Source of the DNA: Bacillus sp. OV166 | Lineage (GTDB): Bacteria; Bacillota; Bacilli; Bacillales; Cytobacillaceae | DNA length: 64,000 bases | Direction of reading: 5' to 3' | Assembly (NCBI RefSeq): GCF_900177675.1 | Contig: NZ_FXWM01000001.1 | Span: 1,807,001 to 1,871,000, forward strand | Shown: piece by piece, positions 45,208 through 55,741 of the stretch | How positions within the stretch are numbered: the stretch's first letter is position 1 | How the letters are laid out: each line of letters opens with the position of its first letter | The notes under the pieces: generated by a model | The model's database searches: none | What the model saw: only the letters and a program-made list of their open reading frames with translations | Told to the model about the DNA's origin: nothing | Translations under genes and position numbers: made by a program

Positions 45208-45662
45208 ATATTATAACAAATAAATTAAATGAGGTATTATATATAACAGATATCAAAAAAAAGTAATACAGAAGAAAAAATGTTTATAATATTAGCAATA
45301 TGAGCGTGGTGAAAAATATTAAAACATAGTATTTGACGTGCAAAAACTAATGATGTAAACTTAAAAAGTGTTAATTAATTGTATCAATGATGTTACATAA
45401 AATAGTGGTACAGAATAAGATGTTGGTAAGGTGAAAGATATTTTGTTTTAACTTTTCGTTTATGTGAAAAACTATTTGAAAGTATGTTTCATGTACTATG
45501 CTTACCAAAATCGAGTGTAATATCAAGAGTTTATCCAAATGATAAAGAAAAAATGGATGACATTGTCCATCTGTCTTTTATTCTTAAGTTTTTGGGTATT
45601 CTAACTTAGTGGATAATATTTAAAAAAATTAAGTTTTGAATTGAAAGGAAGAGGTGACCTAA
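45208..45662. other. long upstream region of pdhA
   Basis: 455 nt without a gene. A possible promoter is TTGACG (45333-45338), 17 bp, TAAACT (45356-45361), leaving about 300 nt of leader. A weak hairpin ATGGATGACATTGTCCAT is near 45552. No riboswitch or cre box recognised. Confidence 0.45.
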
Positions 45663-46778
<1,116 letters not shown>

Positions 46779-46781
46779 GCC

Positions 46782-47759
46782 ATGGCTCAAATGACAATGA
46801 TTCAAGCAATTACAGATGCATTGCGTGTGGAATTAAGCAATGATCCGAATGTATTAGTTTTCGGTGAAGACGTGGGTGTAAACGGTGGTGTTTTCCGTGC
46901 AACCGAAGGGTTGCAAAATGAATTTGGCGAAGATCGTGTTTTTGACACGCCACTTGCTGAATCTGGAATTGGTGGATTAGCGGTTGGTCTTAGTTTACAA
47001 GGCTTCCGTCCTGTTCCAGAAATTCAATTCTTTGGTTTCGTTTATGAAGTAATGGATTCAATTTCTGGTCAGGCAGCTCGTCTTCGTTATCGTACTGGAG
47101 GCAAATTTAATGCTCCAGTAACATTTCGTTCGCCATTTGGAGGCGGCGTACATACACCTGATATGCACGCAGACAGTTTAGAAGGACTTATGGCACAACA
47201 GCCTGGCTTAAAGGTCGTTATTCCATCAACTCCATATGATGCTAAAGGACTTCTCATTTCATCAATCCGTGATAATGACCCAGTTATTTTCCTTGAGCAT
47301 ATGAAGTTATACCGTTCGTTCCGTCAGGAAGTTCCAGAAGGGGAATATACAATTCCACTAGGAAAAGCCGAAGTAAAACGTGAAGGAACTGATATTACTA
47401 TCGTTACTTATGGAGCAATGGTTCACGAGTCATTAAAAGCCGCAGAGGAACTAGAAAAAGAAGGTCATTCTGCAGAAGTTATTGACTTAAGAACAGTAAG
47501 TCCTATCGATATTGAAACGATTATTGCTTCAGTTGAAAAAACAGGTCGTGCGATCGTTGTTCAAGAAGCTCAAAAACAAGCAGGAATTGCTGCAAACGTT
47601 GTTGCTGAAATTAACGACCGCGCAATTTTAAGCTTAGAAGCACCTGTATTGCGTGTGGCTGCACCTGATACCGTTTTTGCATTCCCGCAAGCGGAAGCTT
47701 CATGGCTGCCGAATTATAAGGATGTAATTGAAACAGCTAAAAAAGTTTTAACATTTTAA
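46782..47759 (+). CDS. pdhB: pyruvate dehydrogenase E1 beta subunit
   Basis: 325-residue transketolase-like partner of Pdh[21 protein letters not shown] near residue 22 and [19 protein letters not shown] carry the catalytic Glu region. ATG 3 nt after pdhA with AAAAGGAG. The alpha2beta2 E1 decarboxylates pyruvate and acetylates the E2 lipoyl arm. Confidence 0.97.
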   Translation: MAQMTMIQAITDALRVELSNDPNVLVFGEDVGVNGGVFRATEGLQNEFGEDRVFDTPLAESGIGGLAVGLSLQGFRPVPEIQFFGFVYEVMDSISGQAARLRYRTGGKFNAPVTFRSPFGGGVHTPDMHADSLEGLMAQQPGLKVVIPSTPYDAKGLLISSIRDNDPVIFLEHMKLYRSFRQEVPEGEYTIPLGKAEVKREGTDITIVTYGAMVHESLKAAEELEKEGHSAEVIDLRTVSPIDIETIIASVEKTGRAIVVQEAQKQAGIAANVVAEINDRAILSLEAPVLRVAAPDTVFAFPQAEASWLPNYKDVIETAKKVLTF

Positions 47760-47837
47760 TTAAATATGTAATTGGCCGCTCTAATTACTATAATTTCGAT
47801 GCTCAAAAATACATGTAATTTAGGAGGATGAATCCTA

Positions 47838-49172
47838 GTGTCATTTCAATTTAAAATGCCTGACATCGGTGAAGGTATTCATGAAGGCGAAATTGTTAAA
47901 TGGTTTGTAAAGCCAGGCGACAAAATTCAAGAAGATGATGTACTTTGCGAGATTCAAAATGATAAAGCAGTGGTAGAAATTCCGTCCCCAGTTGAAGGGA
48001 CAGTTCTTGAAGTACTAGTTGGAGAAGGAACTGTCGCTACAGTTGGACAGGTTTTAGTCACTTTTGATGCCCCAGGGTACGAAAACCTACAATTTAAAGG
48101 CGATGAACATGCTGATGAACCGAAACAAGAAGAAAAAGCAGCAGTATCAGCTCCAGCACCTGAGGTTAAACAAGATGCAGCACCACAACCAGCAGCAGCA
48201 GTAGCAGTGGCACCACAAGCAGATGTTGATCCAAATCGTCGGATTATTGCTATGCCATCTGTTCGAAAATATGCTCGCGAAAAAGGTATTAGTATCAATT
48301 TAATAGCTGGAACAGGAAATAATGGACGGATACTGAAGGGTGATATCGATCTATTTGTAAGCGGTGGAGCAGCACCTGCACCACAAGCTGCGACAAATGT
48401 AGCTGTAGAAGTTGAAACAGCTAAAGTGGAGGCACCGCAAGCAACAGCCGTGGCTATTCCACAAGGTGAATATCCAGAAACTCGCGAAAAAATGAGTGGG
48501 ATCAGGAAGGCAATTGCTAAAGCAATGGTTAATTCCAAACACACTGCTCCTCACGTTACATTAATGGATGAAATCGATGTAACTAAACTTGTTACACACC
48601 GGAAGAAATTCAAAGAAGTGGCATCTGCTAAAGGCATTAAGCTTACCTTCTTACCATACATCGTTAAAGCATTAACAAGTGCATTACGCGAATTCCCAGC
48701 TTTAAACACTTCACTTGATGATGCTACTAGTGAAATCATTCATAAACATTATTATAATATTGGAATTGCAGCAGACACAGAAAAAGGCTTGCTAGTTCCT
48801 GTAGTAAAAGATGCAGACCGTAAGTCAGTATTCTCAATTTCAAATGAAATTAATGAATTAGCTGTAAAAGCACGTGACGGCAAACTTGCACCTAACGAAA
48901 TGAAGGGCGCATCTTGTACAATTTCAAACATCGGTTCAGCTGGCGGGCAATGGTTTACACCAGTTATTAACCATCCTGAAGTAGCAATTTTGGGCGTTGG
49001 CCGGATTGCTGAAAAACCAATCGTTAGAAACGGTGAAATTGTTGCTGCACCGGTTTTAGCACTTTCATTAAGTTTTGACCACCGCATGATTGACGGTGCA
49101 ACAGCACAAAATGCATTAAATCATATTAAACGTTTATTGAACGATCCAGAACTATTGTTAATGGAGGCGTAA
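47838..49172 (+). CDS. pdhC: pyruvate dehydrogenase E2, dihydrolipoamide acetyltransferase
   Basis: 444 residues. One lipoyl domain (lipoyl-Lys43 in [12 protein letters not shown]), an Ala/Pro-rich linker, a peripheral-subunit-binding domain ([20 protein letters not shown]), a second linker, and the acetyltransferase core ending with [15 protein letters not shown] start behind AGGAGGATG, 78 nt after pdhB. Forms the 60-mer core in Bacillus. Confidence 0.97.
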   Translation: MSFQFKMPDIGEGIHEGEIVKWFVKPGDKIQEDDVLCEIQNDKAVVEIPSPVEGTVLEVLVGEGTVATVGQVLVTFDAPGYENLQFKGDEHADEPKQEEKAAVSAPAPEVKQDAAPQPAAAVAVAPQADVDPNRRIIAMPSVRKYAREKGISINLIAGTGNNGRILKGDIDLFVSGGAAPAPQAATNVAVEVETAKVEAPQATAVAIPQGEYPETREKMSGIRKAIAKAMVNSKHTAPHVTLMDEIDVTKLVTHRKKFKEVASAKGIKLTFLPYIVKALTSALREFPALNTSLDDATSEIIHKHYYNIGIAADTEKGLLVPVVKDADRKSVFSISNEINELAVKARDGKLAPNEMKGASCTISNIGSAGGQWFTPVINHPEVAILGVGRIAEKPIVRNGEIVAAPVLALSLSFDHRMIDGATAQNALNHIKRLLNDPELLLMEA

Positions 49173-49176
49173 TATA

Positions 49177-50592
49177 ATGGTCGTTGGAGATTTCCCAATT
49201 GAAACAGATACTATAGTCATCGGAGCAGGCCCAGGGGGATATGTTGCAGCTATTCGTGCAGCGCAGTTGGGACAAAAAGTGACAATTGTTGAAAAAGAAT
49301 ATGTTGGCGGCGTTTGTTTAAATGTTGGATGTATCCCTTCTAAAGCACTAATTTCAGCAGGTCACCGCTATGAAACAGCGATGCATTCTGAATCCTTCGG
49401 GATTACTGCTGAAAATGTAAAAGTGGATTTCACAAAAGTTCAAGAGTTTAAATCAGGAATTGTAAATAAATTAACTGGCGGCGTTGAAGGATTATTAAAA
49501 GGAAACAAAGTAAACATTGTCCGTGGTGAAGCATATTTTGTTGATGCCAATACGCTGCGTGTAATGGATGAAAATTCAGCTCAAACTTATACCTTTAAAA
49601 ATGCTATTATTGCTACTGGATCCCGTCCGATTGAGTTGCCTGCCTTTAAATATTCAAAACGTGTTTTGAATTCTACTGGGGCACTTAACTTAAATGAAAT
49701 TCCTGAAAAAATCGTCGTTATTGGCGGCGGAGTAATCGGGATTGAGCTTGGCGGTGCATACGCAAACTTTGGCAGTCAGGTTACCATTTTAGAAGGTGCA
49801 GAAGAAATATTAGGTCTTGGTGTTTTTGATAAGCAAATGGCTGCTCTCGTAAAACGAAGCATGAAGAAAAAAGGTGCAGAGTTCTTTACAAAGGCGTTTG
49901 CCAAGGGCGTTGAAGAAACTGAAAATTGCGTGGTAGTAAGGTTCGAAACAAAAAGCGAAGAAAAGAAAATCGAAGCTGATTACGTTTTTGTAATGGTCGG
50001 ACGACGTCCTAACACAGATGAAATGGGCTTAGAACAAGTTGGTGTTAAATTAACTGAGCGTGGACTAATTGAAATCGATAAACAATGTCGCACAAATCTT
50101 AGCAATATTTATGCTATTGGTGATGTTGTTGCTGGCCCTCAATTGGCACATAAAGCTTCATATGAAGCTAAAATTGCCGCAGAGGCAATTGCTGGTCACA
50201 CGTCTGAAATTGATTACTTAGGTATTCCTGCTGTTGTCTTCTCTGATCCTGAATTAGCTTCAGTTGGATATACAGAAGCCCAAGCAAAAGAAGAAGGAAT
50301 TGTTGTAAATGCGGCTAAATTCCCATTTGCAGCTAATGGTCGTGCATTATCACTCGACAGTGGTGATGGATTCATGAAATTAATTACTCGTAAAGAGGAT
50401 GGACTTGTCATCGGGGCGCAGATTGCCGGAACAAATGCATCAGATATGATTGCAGAATTGGGACTTGCGATTGAAGCTGGAATGACTGCTGAAGATCTTG
50501 CCATGACTATTCATGCTCATCCAACACTTGGAGAAATCACAATGGAAGCGGCGGAAGTTGCCTTAGGAAGCCCAATCCACATTATGAAATAA
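49177..50592 (+). CDS. pdhD: dihydrolipoyl dehydrogenase (E3)
   Basis: 471-residue flavoprotein disulfide reductase. FAD motif [19 protein letters not shown], redox pair [18 protein letters not shown] motif [19 protein letters not shown], and C-terminal [13 protein letters not shown] with the catalytic His-Glu. Regenerates oxidised lipoyl arms for PDH and probably other 2-oxoacid complexes. Starts 4 nt after pdhC. Confidence 0.97.
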   Translation: MVVGDFPIETDTIVIGAGPGGYVAAIRAAQLGQKVTIVEKEYVGGVCLNVGCIPSKALISAGHRYETAMHSESFGITAENVKVDFTKVQEFKSGIVNKLTGGVEGLLKGNKVNIVRGEAYFVDANTLRVMDENSAQTYTFKNAIIATGSRPIELPAFKYSKRVLNSTGALNLNEIPEKIVVIGGGVIGIELGGAYANFGSQVTILEGAEEILGLGVFDKQMAALVKRSMKKKGAEFFTKAFAKGVEETENCVVVRFETKSEEKKIEADYVFVMVGRRPNTDEMGLEQVGVKLTERGLIEIDKQCRTNLSNIYAIGDVVAGPQLAHKASYEAKIAAEAIAGHTSEIDYLGIPAVVFSDPELASVGYTEAQAKEEGIVVNAAKFPFAANGRALSLDSGDGFMKLITRKEDGLVIGAQIAGTNASDMIAELGLAIEAGMTAEDLAMTIHAHPTLGEITMEAAEVALGSPIHIMK

Positions 50593-50605
50593 TTCATAAA
50601 TATAT

Positions 50606-50640
50606 AGTCCTTTTCGTTAACTAACGGAAAGGACTTTTAC
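50606..50640 (+). terminator. pdh operon terminator
   Basis: AGTCCTTTTCGTTA / TAACGGAAAGGACT followed by TTTTA. Confidence 0.9.
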
Positions 50641-50786
50641 TATTTTTACCGAATTGTATTTATACAAAGATAAAAGCAAAAAAATCCTTGTCAACTTAAA
50701 AACAAAATATATCTCTCGCTTTTAGAACATATACTTAAGAACGAGCATTCTAAAAAGAAGTGAATGTATTAAGAGTGGTGATAAAT

Positions 50787-51029
50787 ATGAGGGTCTATAT
50801 TGTGGTGATACTGCAATTTATCATTTGGAGCGGATATACATTTATTGAATGGTTATCAAAACATGACCAGCTAATTTATAAAGTCATTATGTTTTTTGTG
50901 TTCTTTTATTTAGCATTTTTAATAGGAAACCAGGTCACAAAATCAGTGCGTAAAACGCTTTTTATCACTACTTTAAGCCTTGTTATATATACTTCGATTC
51001 ACTATACCATGGAATTGTTTATTCACTAA
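50787..51029 (+). CDS. small membrane protein, 80 aa
   Basis: Two or three hydrophobic helices (VYIVVILQFIIWSGYTFIEW, VIMFFVFFYLAFLIG, TLFITTLSLVIYTSIHYT) with short charged loops. The frame opens at 50760; ATG 50787 has AGTGGTG upstream. Not recognised; no operon partner. Its terminator is split by the IS1182-derived element C. Confidence 0.7.
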   Translation: MRVYIVVILQFIIWSGYTFIEWLSKHDQLIYKVIMFFVFFYLAFLIGNQVTKSVRKTLFITTLSLVIYTSIHYTMELFIH

Positions 51030-51052
51030 AAAAAGCCCCTGAAGGAGCTCTT

Positions 51053-51386
51053 CTTGCTGTCGAAAAAATTTCGATAGCCTTTTATTTTATTCTCTTTCTT
51101 TAATAATACACCGCGTTAATTTGTTAAAATCACATTGATTTATAGGATTTTCAACTTGTCTGTTGATTTTCGCTCCAGGCGCGTACGGTTCGCGGGCGTG
51201 CCGGGGAGCCTCCTCGTCGCTTCGCTCCTGCGGGGTCACCCCTGCCCCGTACTCCCGCAGGAGTCTTCGCGCCTTCCGCTCCAATTAACAGGGCAGTTAG
51301 CAGGGATAATTAATTAATAAAAATCGGGATTTTGGATCAGACAAAATGAAAAATTGTCGAGAAAATGAACCTTTCTCGACAATCTG
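51053..51386. mobile_element. IS1182-derived MITE C, about 330 bp
   Basis: Starts GCTGTCGAAAAAATTTCG and ends TTTCTCGACAATCTGA, the ends seen in elements A and B but more diverged. The interior holds the GC-rich palindrome (51157-51292) in the left-end orientation, unlike B. No transposase. On both sides lie diverged copies of a terminator hairpin (51030-51049 and 51388-51412). Confidence 0.78.
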
Positions 51387-51412
51387 AGCATCCCCAACAG
51401 GAGCTTTTTTTT
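51387..51412. terminator. terminator hairpin right of element C
   Basis: AGCATCC / GGAGCTTTTTTTT; diverged partner of AAGCCCCTGAAGGAGCT at 51034-51050. Used by the gene at 51411-51851 on the minus strand. Confidence 0.6.
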
Positions 51413-51845
51413 ATTTACGAGGATAATAATACATGATTCTCTCATTAAAAAGGTGGAGTTCCCCTTGCAGCTTTTTCGCAAGGTATTTACAAAATTCATT
51501 TGCTTTACCCTTATCTCCATAGGTAGATTGTTCGGGTAATGTCACTTGTATGTATGTTTGTTCTAGTTCTTGTCCTTCTTCATTTAGAATAGTTTCCCGG
51601 TCTACACCTAATAAAATGGCATAGTAGCGGTCATCGTTTGAGTGTAAATAGAACCATTTTCCGTCCGCTTCTGCTGTTTCTTTAATTACATAGGGAAAAG
51701 CTGACTCTCCATATTGCCAACCTATTTGATTACCAGTTTTTGTAGTGTTATTTTTATACTCATGAAATAATTCTTTAACTTCTTCAATTGTTACTGTTTG
51801 TTTAGCAGATGAAGGCACTAGCTTAATATATGCATTAACAGCCAT
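51411..51845 (-). CDS. DUF1885-like protein
   Basis: 144-146 residues, soluble, with NAYIKLVPSSAKQTVTIEEV at the start and GDKGKANEFCKYLAKKLQGE near the end. This resembles the Bacillus DUF1885 family, recalled and not searched. Function unknown. Three consecutive ATG codons (51851, 51848, 51845) follow AGGGGGGAA; the exact first residue is uncertain. Monocistronic, minus strand. Confidence 0.8.
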   Translation of the reverse strand: MAVNAYIKLVPSSAKQTVTIEEVKELFHEYKNNTTKTGNQIGWQYGESAFPYVIKETAEADGKWFYLHSNDDRYYAILLGVDRETILNEEGQELEQTYIQVTLPEQSTYGDKGKANEFCKYLAKKLQGELHLFNERIMYYYPRK

Positions 51846-52010
51846 CATCATTCCCCCCTATTAGTCCATTATATATGCCCCTCTATTCTAGCATTTAATA
51901 AAATCTTATGACAACTATAGCTTTAAATAAAAGTAGAAGTATTCTTGTTTCTTTAGTAAAAATGAATTATAATAATATTCTAAACATTCTCAGAAAAAAG
52001 GAGGAGCCTT

Positions 52011-52310
52011 ATGGAATTATTTGATAAGCTCTATGATGAACATGAAAATGCGAAGGTAAGGTTTATTGGATTTACAACGGAACATACCCGTTATGATTTC
52101 GGCATAATTTACACCAGCATGTTTTTCGGAAAACCTCTAGTTGTCTGCATGCAGACTGGCCGTTCCACTCTCCTCGACCCAAAAGACATCGAAGATATTG
52201 ATTACCTTCAAACCGTATTCCGTATCCCTGATCAACAGCAAGCAGCAGATTTAGCTGAGTTTTTCAGCGAAACACTACCAACCATCCCGTTTGAGACTCA
52301 GTACGAATAA
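52011..52310 (+). CDS. DUF3055-like protein, 99 aa
   Basis: Compact acidic protein: MELFDKLYDEHENAKVRFIG, then YTSMFFGKPLVVCMQTGRST, then a C-terminal helix DQQQAADLAEFFSETLP. Matches my recollection of the DUF3055 family of Bacilli; no function known. ATG behind AAGGAGGAG. Terminator follows. Confidence 0.82.
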   Translation: MELFDKLYDEHENAKVRFIGFTTEHTRYDFGIIYTSMFFGKPLVVCMQTGRSTLLDPKDIEDIDYLQTVFRIPDQQQAADLAEFFSETLPTIPFETQYE

Positions 52311-52317
52311 TTTATAA

Positions 52318-52347
52318 AGAGAAGGCCCTATAGGGTCTTTTTTTTAT
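52318..52347 (+). terminator. terminator after the DUF3055-like gene
   Basis: AAGGCCCTA-TAGGGTCTT then T run. Confidence 0.8.
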
Positions 52348-52384
52348 TATTTTTTGGCTGTGATAAACGTCATTCATAATTTTG

Positions 52385-52434
52385 TAGCTATGTTGATTGG
52401 AGCGAAGCGCCTGGAGCGGAAATCAACATAGCTA
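52385..52434. repeat. solo minimal hairpin of the IS1182-associated repeat
   Basis: Perfect 14-bp arms TAGCTATGTTGATT / AATCAACATAGCTA around a short core (GGAGCGAAGCGCCTGGAGC). The GTTGATT...GCGGAAATCAAC outline is the outermost part of the GC-rich palindrome in elements A-C. Confidence 0.65.
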
Positions 52435-52459
52435 AGTATAAATGAGCTAAATTTTTAAT

Positions 52460-52524
52460 GTGACATACAATTTAGGCTTGATGTTTCTAATGTGATATAT
52501 TATTATTACATTAATGATATATAA
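52460..52524 (+). promoter_or_regulatory. SR1 promoter region with CcpN-type operators
   Basis: TGTGACATACA (52460-52470) and TGTGATATATT (52492-52502) both fit TRTGHYATAYW, the CcpN consensus as I recall it, at all 11 positions; AATGATATATA (52514-52524) fits at 10. A plausible promoter is TTGATG (52480-52485), 16 bp, TATTAT (52502-52507), which the second box overlaps. CcpN would repress SR1 on glycolytic carbon sources. Confidence 0.75.
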
Positions 52525-52570
52525 ATACTTCGTTTTGTGATTATTCAATAATGAAAAGGGGGTTGTACAA

Positions 52571-52693
52571 ATGGGTACTTTAGTATGTCAAACTTGTAAC
52601 TCTACTATTGATCATTTTGAAGATGAAAAGGTAACGGTGCTTTATTCTAAATGCAATTGTTGCGTGGATCATCGTACAGAGGAAGATTTATAA
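52571..52693 (+). CDS. sr1P: SR1P, GapA-binding peptide
   Basis: 40-residue peptide: MGTLVCQTCNSTIDHFEDEK, VTVLYSKCNCCVDH, then a short acidic tail. The conserved features are the MGT-VCQ-C start, FEDEKVTVLY, and the Cys pairs. AAGGGGG lies 8 nt before the ATG. In B. subtilis SR1P binds glyceraldehyde-3-phosphate dehydrogenase GapA and increases its association with RNase J1, stabilising gapA mRNA. Confidence 0.9.
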   Translation: MGTLVCQTCNSTIDHFEDEKVTVLYSKCNCCVDHRTEEDL

Positions 52694-52714
52694 TAACTAA
52701 ACATAAATTAAAAC

Positions 52715-52745
52715 AGGATTCCGATATCGGAATCCTCTATTTTTG
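52715..52745. terminator. SR1 / speA bidirectional terminator
   Basis: Perfect palindrome AGGATTCCGATATCGGAATC-CT with T-rich flank; ends SR1 and, on the other strand, speA. Confidence 0.88.
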
Positions 52746-52750
52746 TTGTT

Positions 52751-54223
52751 TTATTTTATTGCCTTGTACTCTTTAATGACAAGGATGGACTTAATTTCAT
52801 CATCTTCTGGACCTTGTACAGGTAAACCTGCCTCAAGGTTTTTTCGAATGTAATGGAGGTTTTCCTTAGTAATAATCTCACCAGGAATAAAAATTGGGAT
52901 ACCGGGTGGGTATACCATAATAAATTCTGCAATAATTCTTCCTTCAGATTCTTCAAAAGGAATAACTTCTGTTTCAGAATAAAACGCATCTCTTGGTGTT
53001 AAGGCAAGGACAGGAATTTCAGGAAGAAGAACTTGAACAGGTTCAATTCTTTCGGTGCGATGTTCACACTCGTCTGCCAATTCTTTTAAGGCATTAATTA
53101 ACAAGTCGGCTTCCACTTCTGTGTCTCCAAGCGTGATGATACAAAGAATGTTATAAAGATCAGAAAGTTCCACTTCAATATTGTGTTTTTCTCTTAACCA
53201 TTTTTCAACATCGTATCCAGTTAATCCTAGTTCTTTAACCGAAATGATAAGCTTGGTTGGATCATAATCAAAGGTAGCTTCTGACCCTAGAATTTCCTCA
53301 CCGATACAATGCAGATTTTCAATCTCATTAATTCTTTTCCGCATGGATTGCGCTAAATTGATGGTTTTATCGATCAAATCCCTTCCTTTCGTAGCCAATT
53401 GCTTCCGTGCGACATCAAGTGATGCAAGTAATAAATACGAAGTGGAGGTAGTAGTAAGCATGCTTAGAATCGACTGAACATGTTTTGCGGACACAAGTCC
53501 TTCTTTCACATTTAGAATCGAGCTTTGGGTCATCGATCCACCTAGTTTGTGGACACTAGTAGCCGCCATATCTGCACCGGCTTGCATAGCTGAAAGTGGA
53601 AGGTCATCATGGAAATGAATATGAACACCATGGGCTTCGTCAACTAGAACAGGAATATGATAGGAATGAGAAATTTCAACAATCTTTTTTAAATCTCCGG
53701 AGATGCCAAAATATGTTGGGTTGATTACTAAAACAGCTTTGGCGTCTGGATGTTGCTCTAGAGCCCTTCCTACTGCATCGGGTGTTATTCCGTGAGAAAT
53801 TCCTAATTCCTTATCAATCTCAGGCTGGATAAATACAGGGATGGCACCAGAAAAGACAATAGCAGACATAATTGACTTATGAACATTTCTTGGAACGATA
53901 ATTTTATCATCTGGACCACAAACAGCCATAATCATGGCAATGATTGCTCCGCTTGTTCCTTGTACTGAAAAAAATGTTCGATCAGCTCCGAAGGCCTCAG
54001 CTGCTAAATCCTGAGCCTGCTTAATGATTCCTTTTGGCTGATGAAGGTCATCTAGTGGACCAATATTAATTAGGTCAATAGACAGGGCGTTATCACCGAT
54101 AAAGTTTCGAAACTCAGGGTCAATCCCAGCTCCTTTTTTATGACCAGGAATATGAAATTGAATGGGGTTCTTTTTCGCATGTGCTAATAAACCGCTAAAT
54201 AGCGGTGTTTGATTTTGAGACAA
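52751..54223 (-). CDS. speA: arginine decarboxylase SpeA (Orn/Lys/Arg decarboxylase family)
   Basis: 490-residue PLP decarboxylase making agmatine for polyamine synthesis. FHIPGHKKGAG near the N-terminus, LVDEAHGVHIHFH, and the PLP lysine in SVHKLGGSMTQSS; C-terminal PPGIPIFIPGE. The frame opens at 54277; TTG 54223 (LSQNQTPLFSGL) behind AGAGGTG matches the B. subtilis start and length. Convergent with SR1, which regulates arginine catabolism. Confidence 0.94.
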   Translation of the reverse strand: MSQNQTPLFSGLLAHAKKNPIQFHIPGHKKGAGIDPEFRNFIGDNALSIDLINIGPLDDLHQPKGIIKQAQDLAAEAFGADRTFFSVQGTSGAIIAMIMAVCGPDDKIIVPRNVHKSIMSAIVFSGAIPVFIQPEIDKELGISHGITPDAVGRALEQHPDAKAVLVINPTYFGISGDLKKIVEISHSYHIPVLVDEAHGVHIHFHDDLPLSAMQAGADMAATSVHKLGGSMTQSSILNVKEGLVSAKHVQSILSMLTTTSTSYLLLASLDVARKQLATKGRDLIDKTINLAQSMRKRINEIENLHCIGEEILGSEATFDYDPTKLIISVKELGLTGYDVEKWLREKHNIEVELSDLYNILCIITLGDTEVEADLLINALKELADECEHRTERIEPVQVLLPEIPVLALTPRDAFYSETEVIPFEESEGRIIAEFIMVYPPGIPIFIPGEIITKENLHYIRKNLEAGLPVQGPEDDEIKSILVIKEYKAIK

Positions 54224-54425
54224 TTTATAACCACACCTCTTTATAAAAAATACTCTAATAATGTCATCCAAAAACATAAAAACAAAGGAATTATAGCACT
54301 AATACCTTTCATTGCAAAGAAATAAATGTTTTTACTTAGTCGGTTTACGATAGTTTCCCATTTAGAAAGGAAAATTACCCTAAAGAGACGAAATAACAAA
54401 TAGAAAGTTTTTAGGAGGGTTTAAA

Positions 54426-55385
54426 ATGGAATGGAAAACACGTGTTACTGAATTATTAAATATACGATTTCCTATTATTCAAGGGGGTCTAGCTTATCTA
54501 GCCTATTCTGAATTGGCAGCAGCGGTATCTAATGCCGGAGGTCTTGGTCAAATCACAGCTATGTCTTTAGGTGAACCTGAACTGCTTAGAGCCGAAATAC
54601 GAAAGGTGAAGCAGTTGACGAAAAATCCTTTTGGGGTTAATTTTGCGATTGGACAGCATGGGAGGCCATTTGCTGATTTTCTCCAAGTGGCTATTGATGA
54701 AAAGGTCCCGGTTGTTTCAATGACAGGAGGGAATCCTGCCCCCATATTTGAACAATTAAAAGGCACGCAGATTAAAACGCTTGTCCTTGTAGCGGCAAGA
54801 AGACAGGCTGTTAAAGCAGAAGAACTCGGTGCAGATGCAGTTATGGTCGTCGGTCAAGAAGGGGGAGGCCACCTGGGACGCGATGATGTCGGTACGATTG
54901 TTTTAGTTCCTCAAGTGGTAGATGCCGTTTCTATACCTGTTATTGCATCTGGGGGAATAGGTGATGGCAGAGGGCTCATGGCAGCCCTTAGCTTAGGTGC
55001 TGAAGGGATTGAAATGGGTACGAGATTTATTGCGACTAAGGAATGTGTTCATGCAAACGAGATATATAAGAAGACTTTAGTGGAAGGAAATGAATCTGGA
55101 ACGGTTGTCATCAAGAGAACTCTAGGAGCTCCCGCCAGAGCACTTGCTAACAGCTGGACAGAAAAAATTCTCGAGTTAGAAAAGAACAATGGAGGTTATG
55201 GTCAGGTAAAAGATTTTATTAGTGGAATGGCTAACCAACGCTACATATATGATGGTGTTCCTGAAGAAGGCTTTGCGTGGGCAGGACAAGTGATGGGATT
55301 AATTAAAGATGTCCCTTCGGTTCATGAGTTATTCGATCGAATGATGAAAGATGCTGAACAAATTCGTGCAAAGTGGGGAAATTAA
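54426..55385 (+). CDS. nitronate monooxygenase / FabK-like flavin enzyme
   Basis: 319-residue FMN TIM-barrel protein of the 2-nitropropane dioxygenase / enoyl-ACP reductase II family. Motifs: PIIQGGLAYLAYSELAAAVS, GADAVMVVGQEGGGHLGRD (with the family His), VIASGGIGDGRGLMAALSLG and GTRFIATKEC. Nitronate oxidation and FabK activity cannot be told apart from sequence alone. RBS TTAGGAGGG. Precedes yktA by 42 nt and may be cotranscribed. Confidence 0.88.
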   Translation: MEWKTRVTELLNIRFPIIQGGLAYLAYSELAAAVSNAGGLGQITAMSLGEPELLRAEIRKVKQLTKNPFGVNFAIGQHGRPFADFLQVAIDEKVPVVSMTGGNPAPIFEQLKGTQIKTLVLVAARRQAVKAEELGADAVMVVGQEGGGHLGRDDVGTIVLVPQVVDAVSIPVIASGGIGDGRGLMAALSLGAEGIEMGTRFIATKECVHANEIYKKTLVEGNESGTVVIKRTLGAPARALANSWTEKILELEKNNGGYGQVKDFISGMANQRYIYDGVPEEGFAWAGQVMGLIKDVPSVHELFDRMMKDAEQIRAKWGN

Positions 55386-55427
55386 ATGTATGATTCATTT
55401 TAGTTAAAATAGTTAGTAGGTGAAAGA

Positions 55428-55700
55428 ATGGAATACCAATATCCCATTGATTATCATTGGAGCACAGATGAAATTGTTGATGTAATTGCATTTTTTGAAA
55501 CCATTGAGAAGGCGTATGAAAACGGAATTGAACGTGATGCGGTAATGAAGGCGTATCGTCGCTTTAAAGAAATCGTCCCAAGCAAGGCGGAAGAAAAAAC
55601 TATTTGTGGTGAATTTGAAGATATGAGTGGCTATTCGTCTTATCGGACCATAAAAAAAGCAAAAGAGGCTTCATCTGGGGATAAAATTAAAATGAAATAA
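55428..55700 (+). CDS. yktA: UPF0223 family protein YktA
   Basis: 90-residue helical protein, start [20 protein letters not shown], with [17 protein letters not shown] at the C-terminal side, both typical of UPF0223. Function unknown. Next to yktB as in B. subtilis. Confidence 0.9.
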   Translation: MEYQYPIDYHWSTDEIVDVIAFFETIEKAYENGIERDAVMKAYRRFKEIVPSKAEEKTICGEFEDMSGYSSYRTIKKAKEASSGDKIKMK

Positions 55701-55741
55701 GAAGAAGCTCCCGAACTATTTGGTCTGGGAGCTTCTTCTTA
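55701..55741. terminator. yktA / yktB bidirectional terminator
   Basis: GAAGAAGCTCCC / GGGAGCTTCTTC, perfect 12-bp stem. Confidence 0.9.

Larger units (their letters stand above)
52514..52745 (+). ncRNA. sr1: SR1 dual-function small RNA
   Basis: Extent inferred from the promoter and the terminator at 52715-52745; about 230 nt compared with 205 nt in B. subtilis. SR1 lies between pdhD and speA there as here. It base-pairs with ahrC mRNA (arginine catabolism activator) and encodes SR1P. The base-pairing segments were not verified. Confidence 0.8.

Noticed and set aside
47954..48544. 196-codon minus-strand frame inside pdhC
   Set aside because: Ala/Ser/Pro-rich shadow of the pdhC linker region; no start signals.
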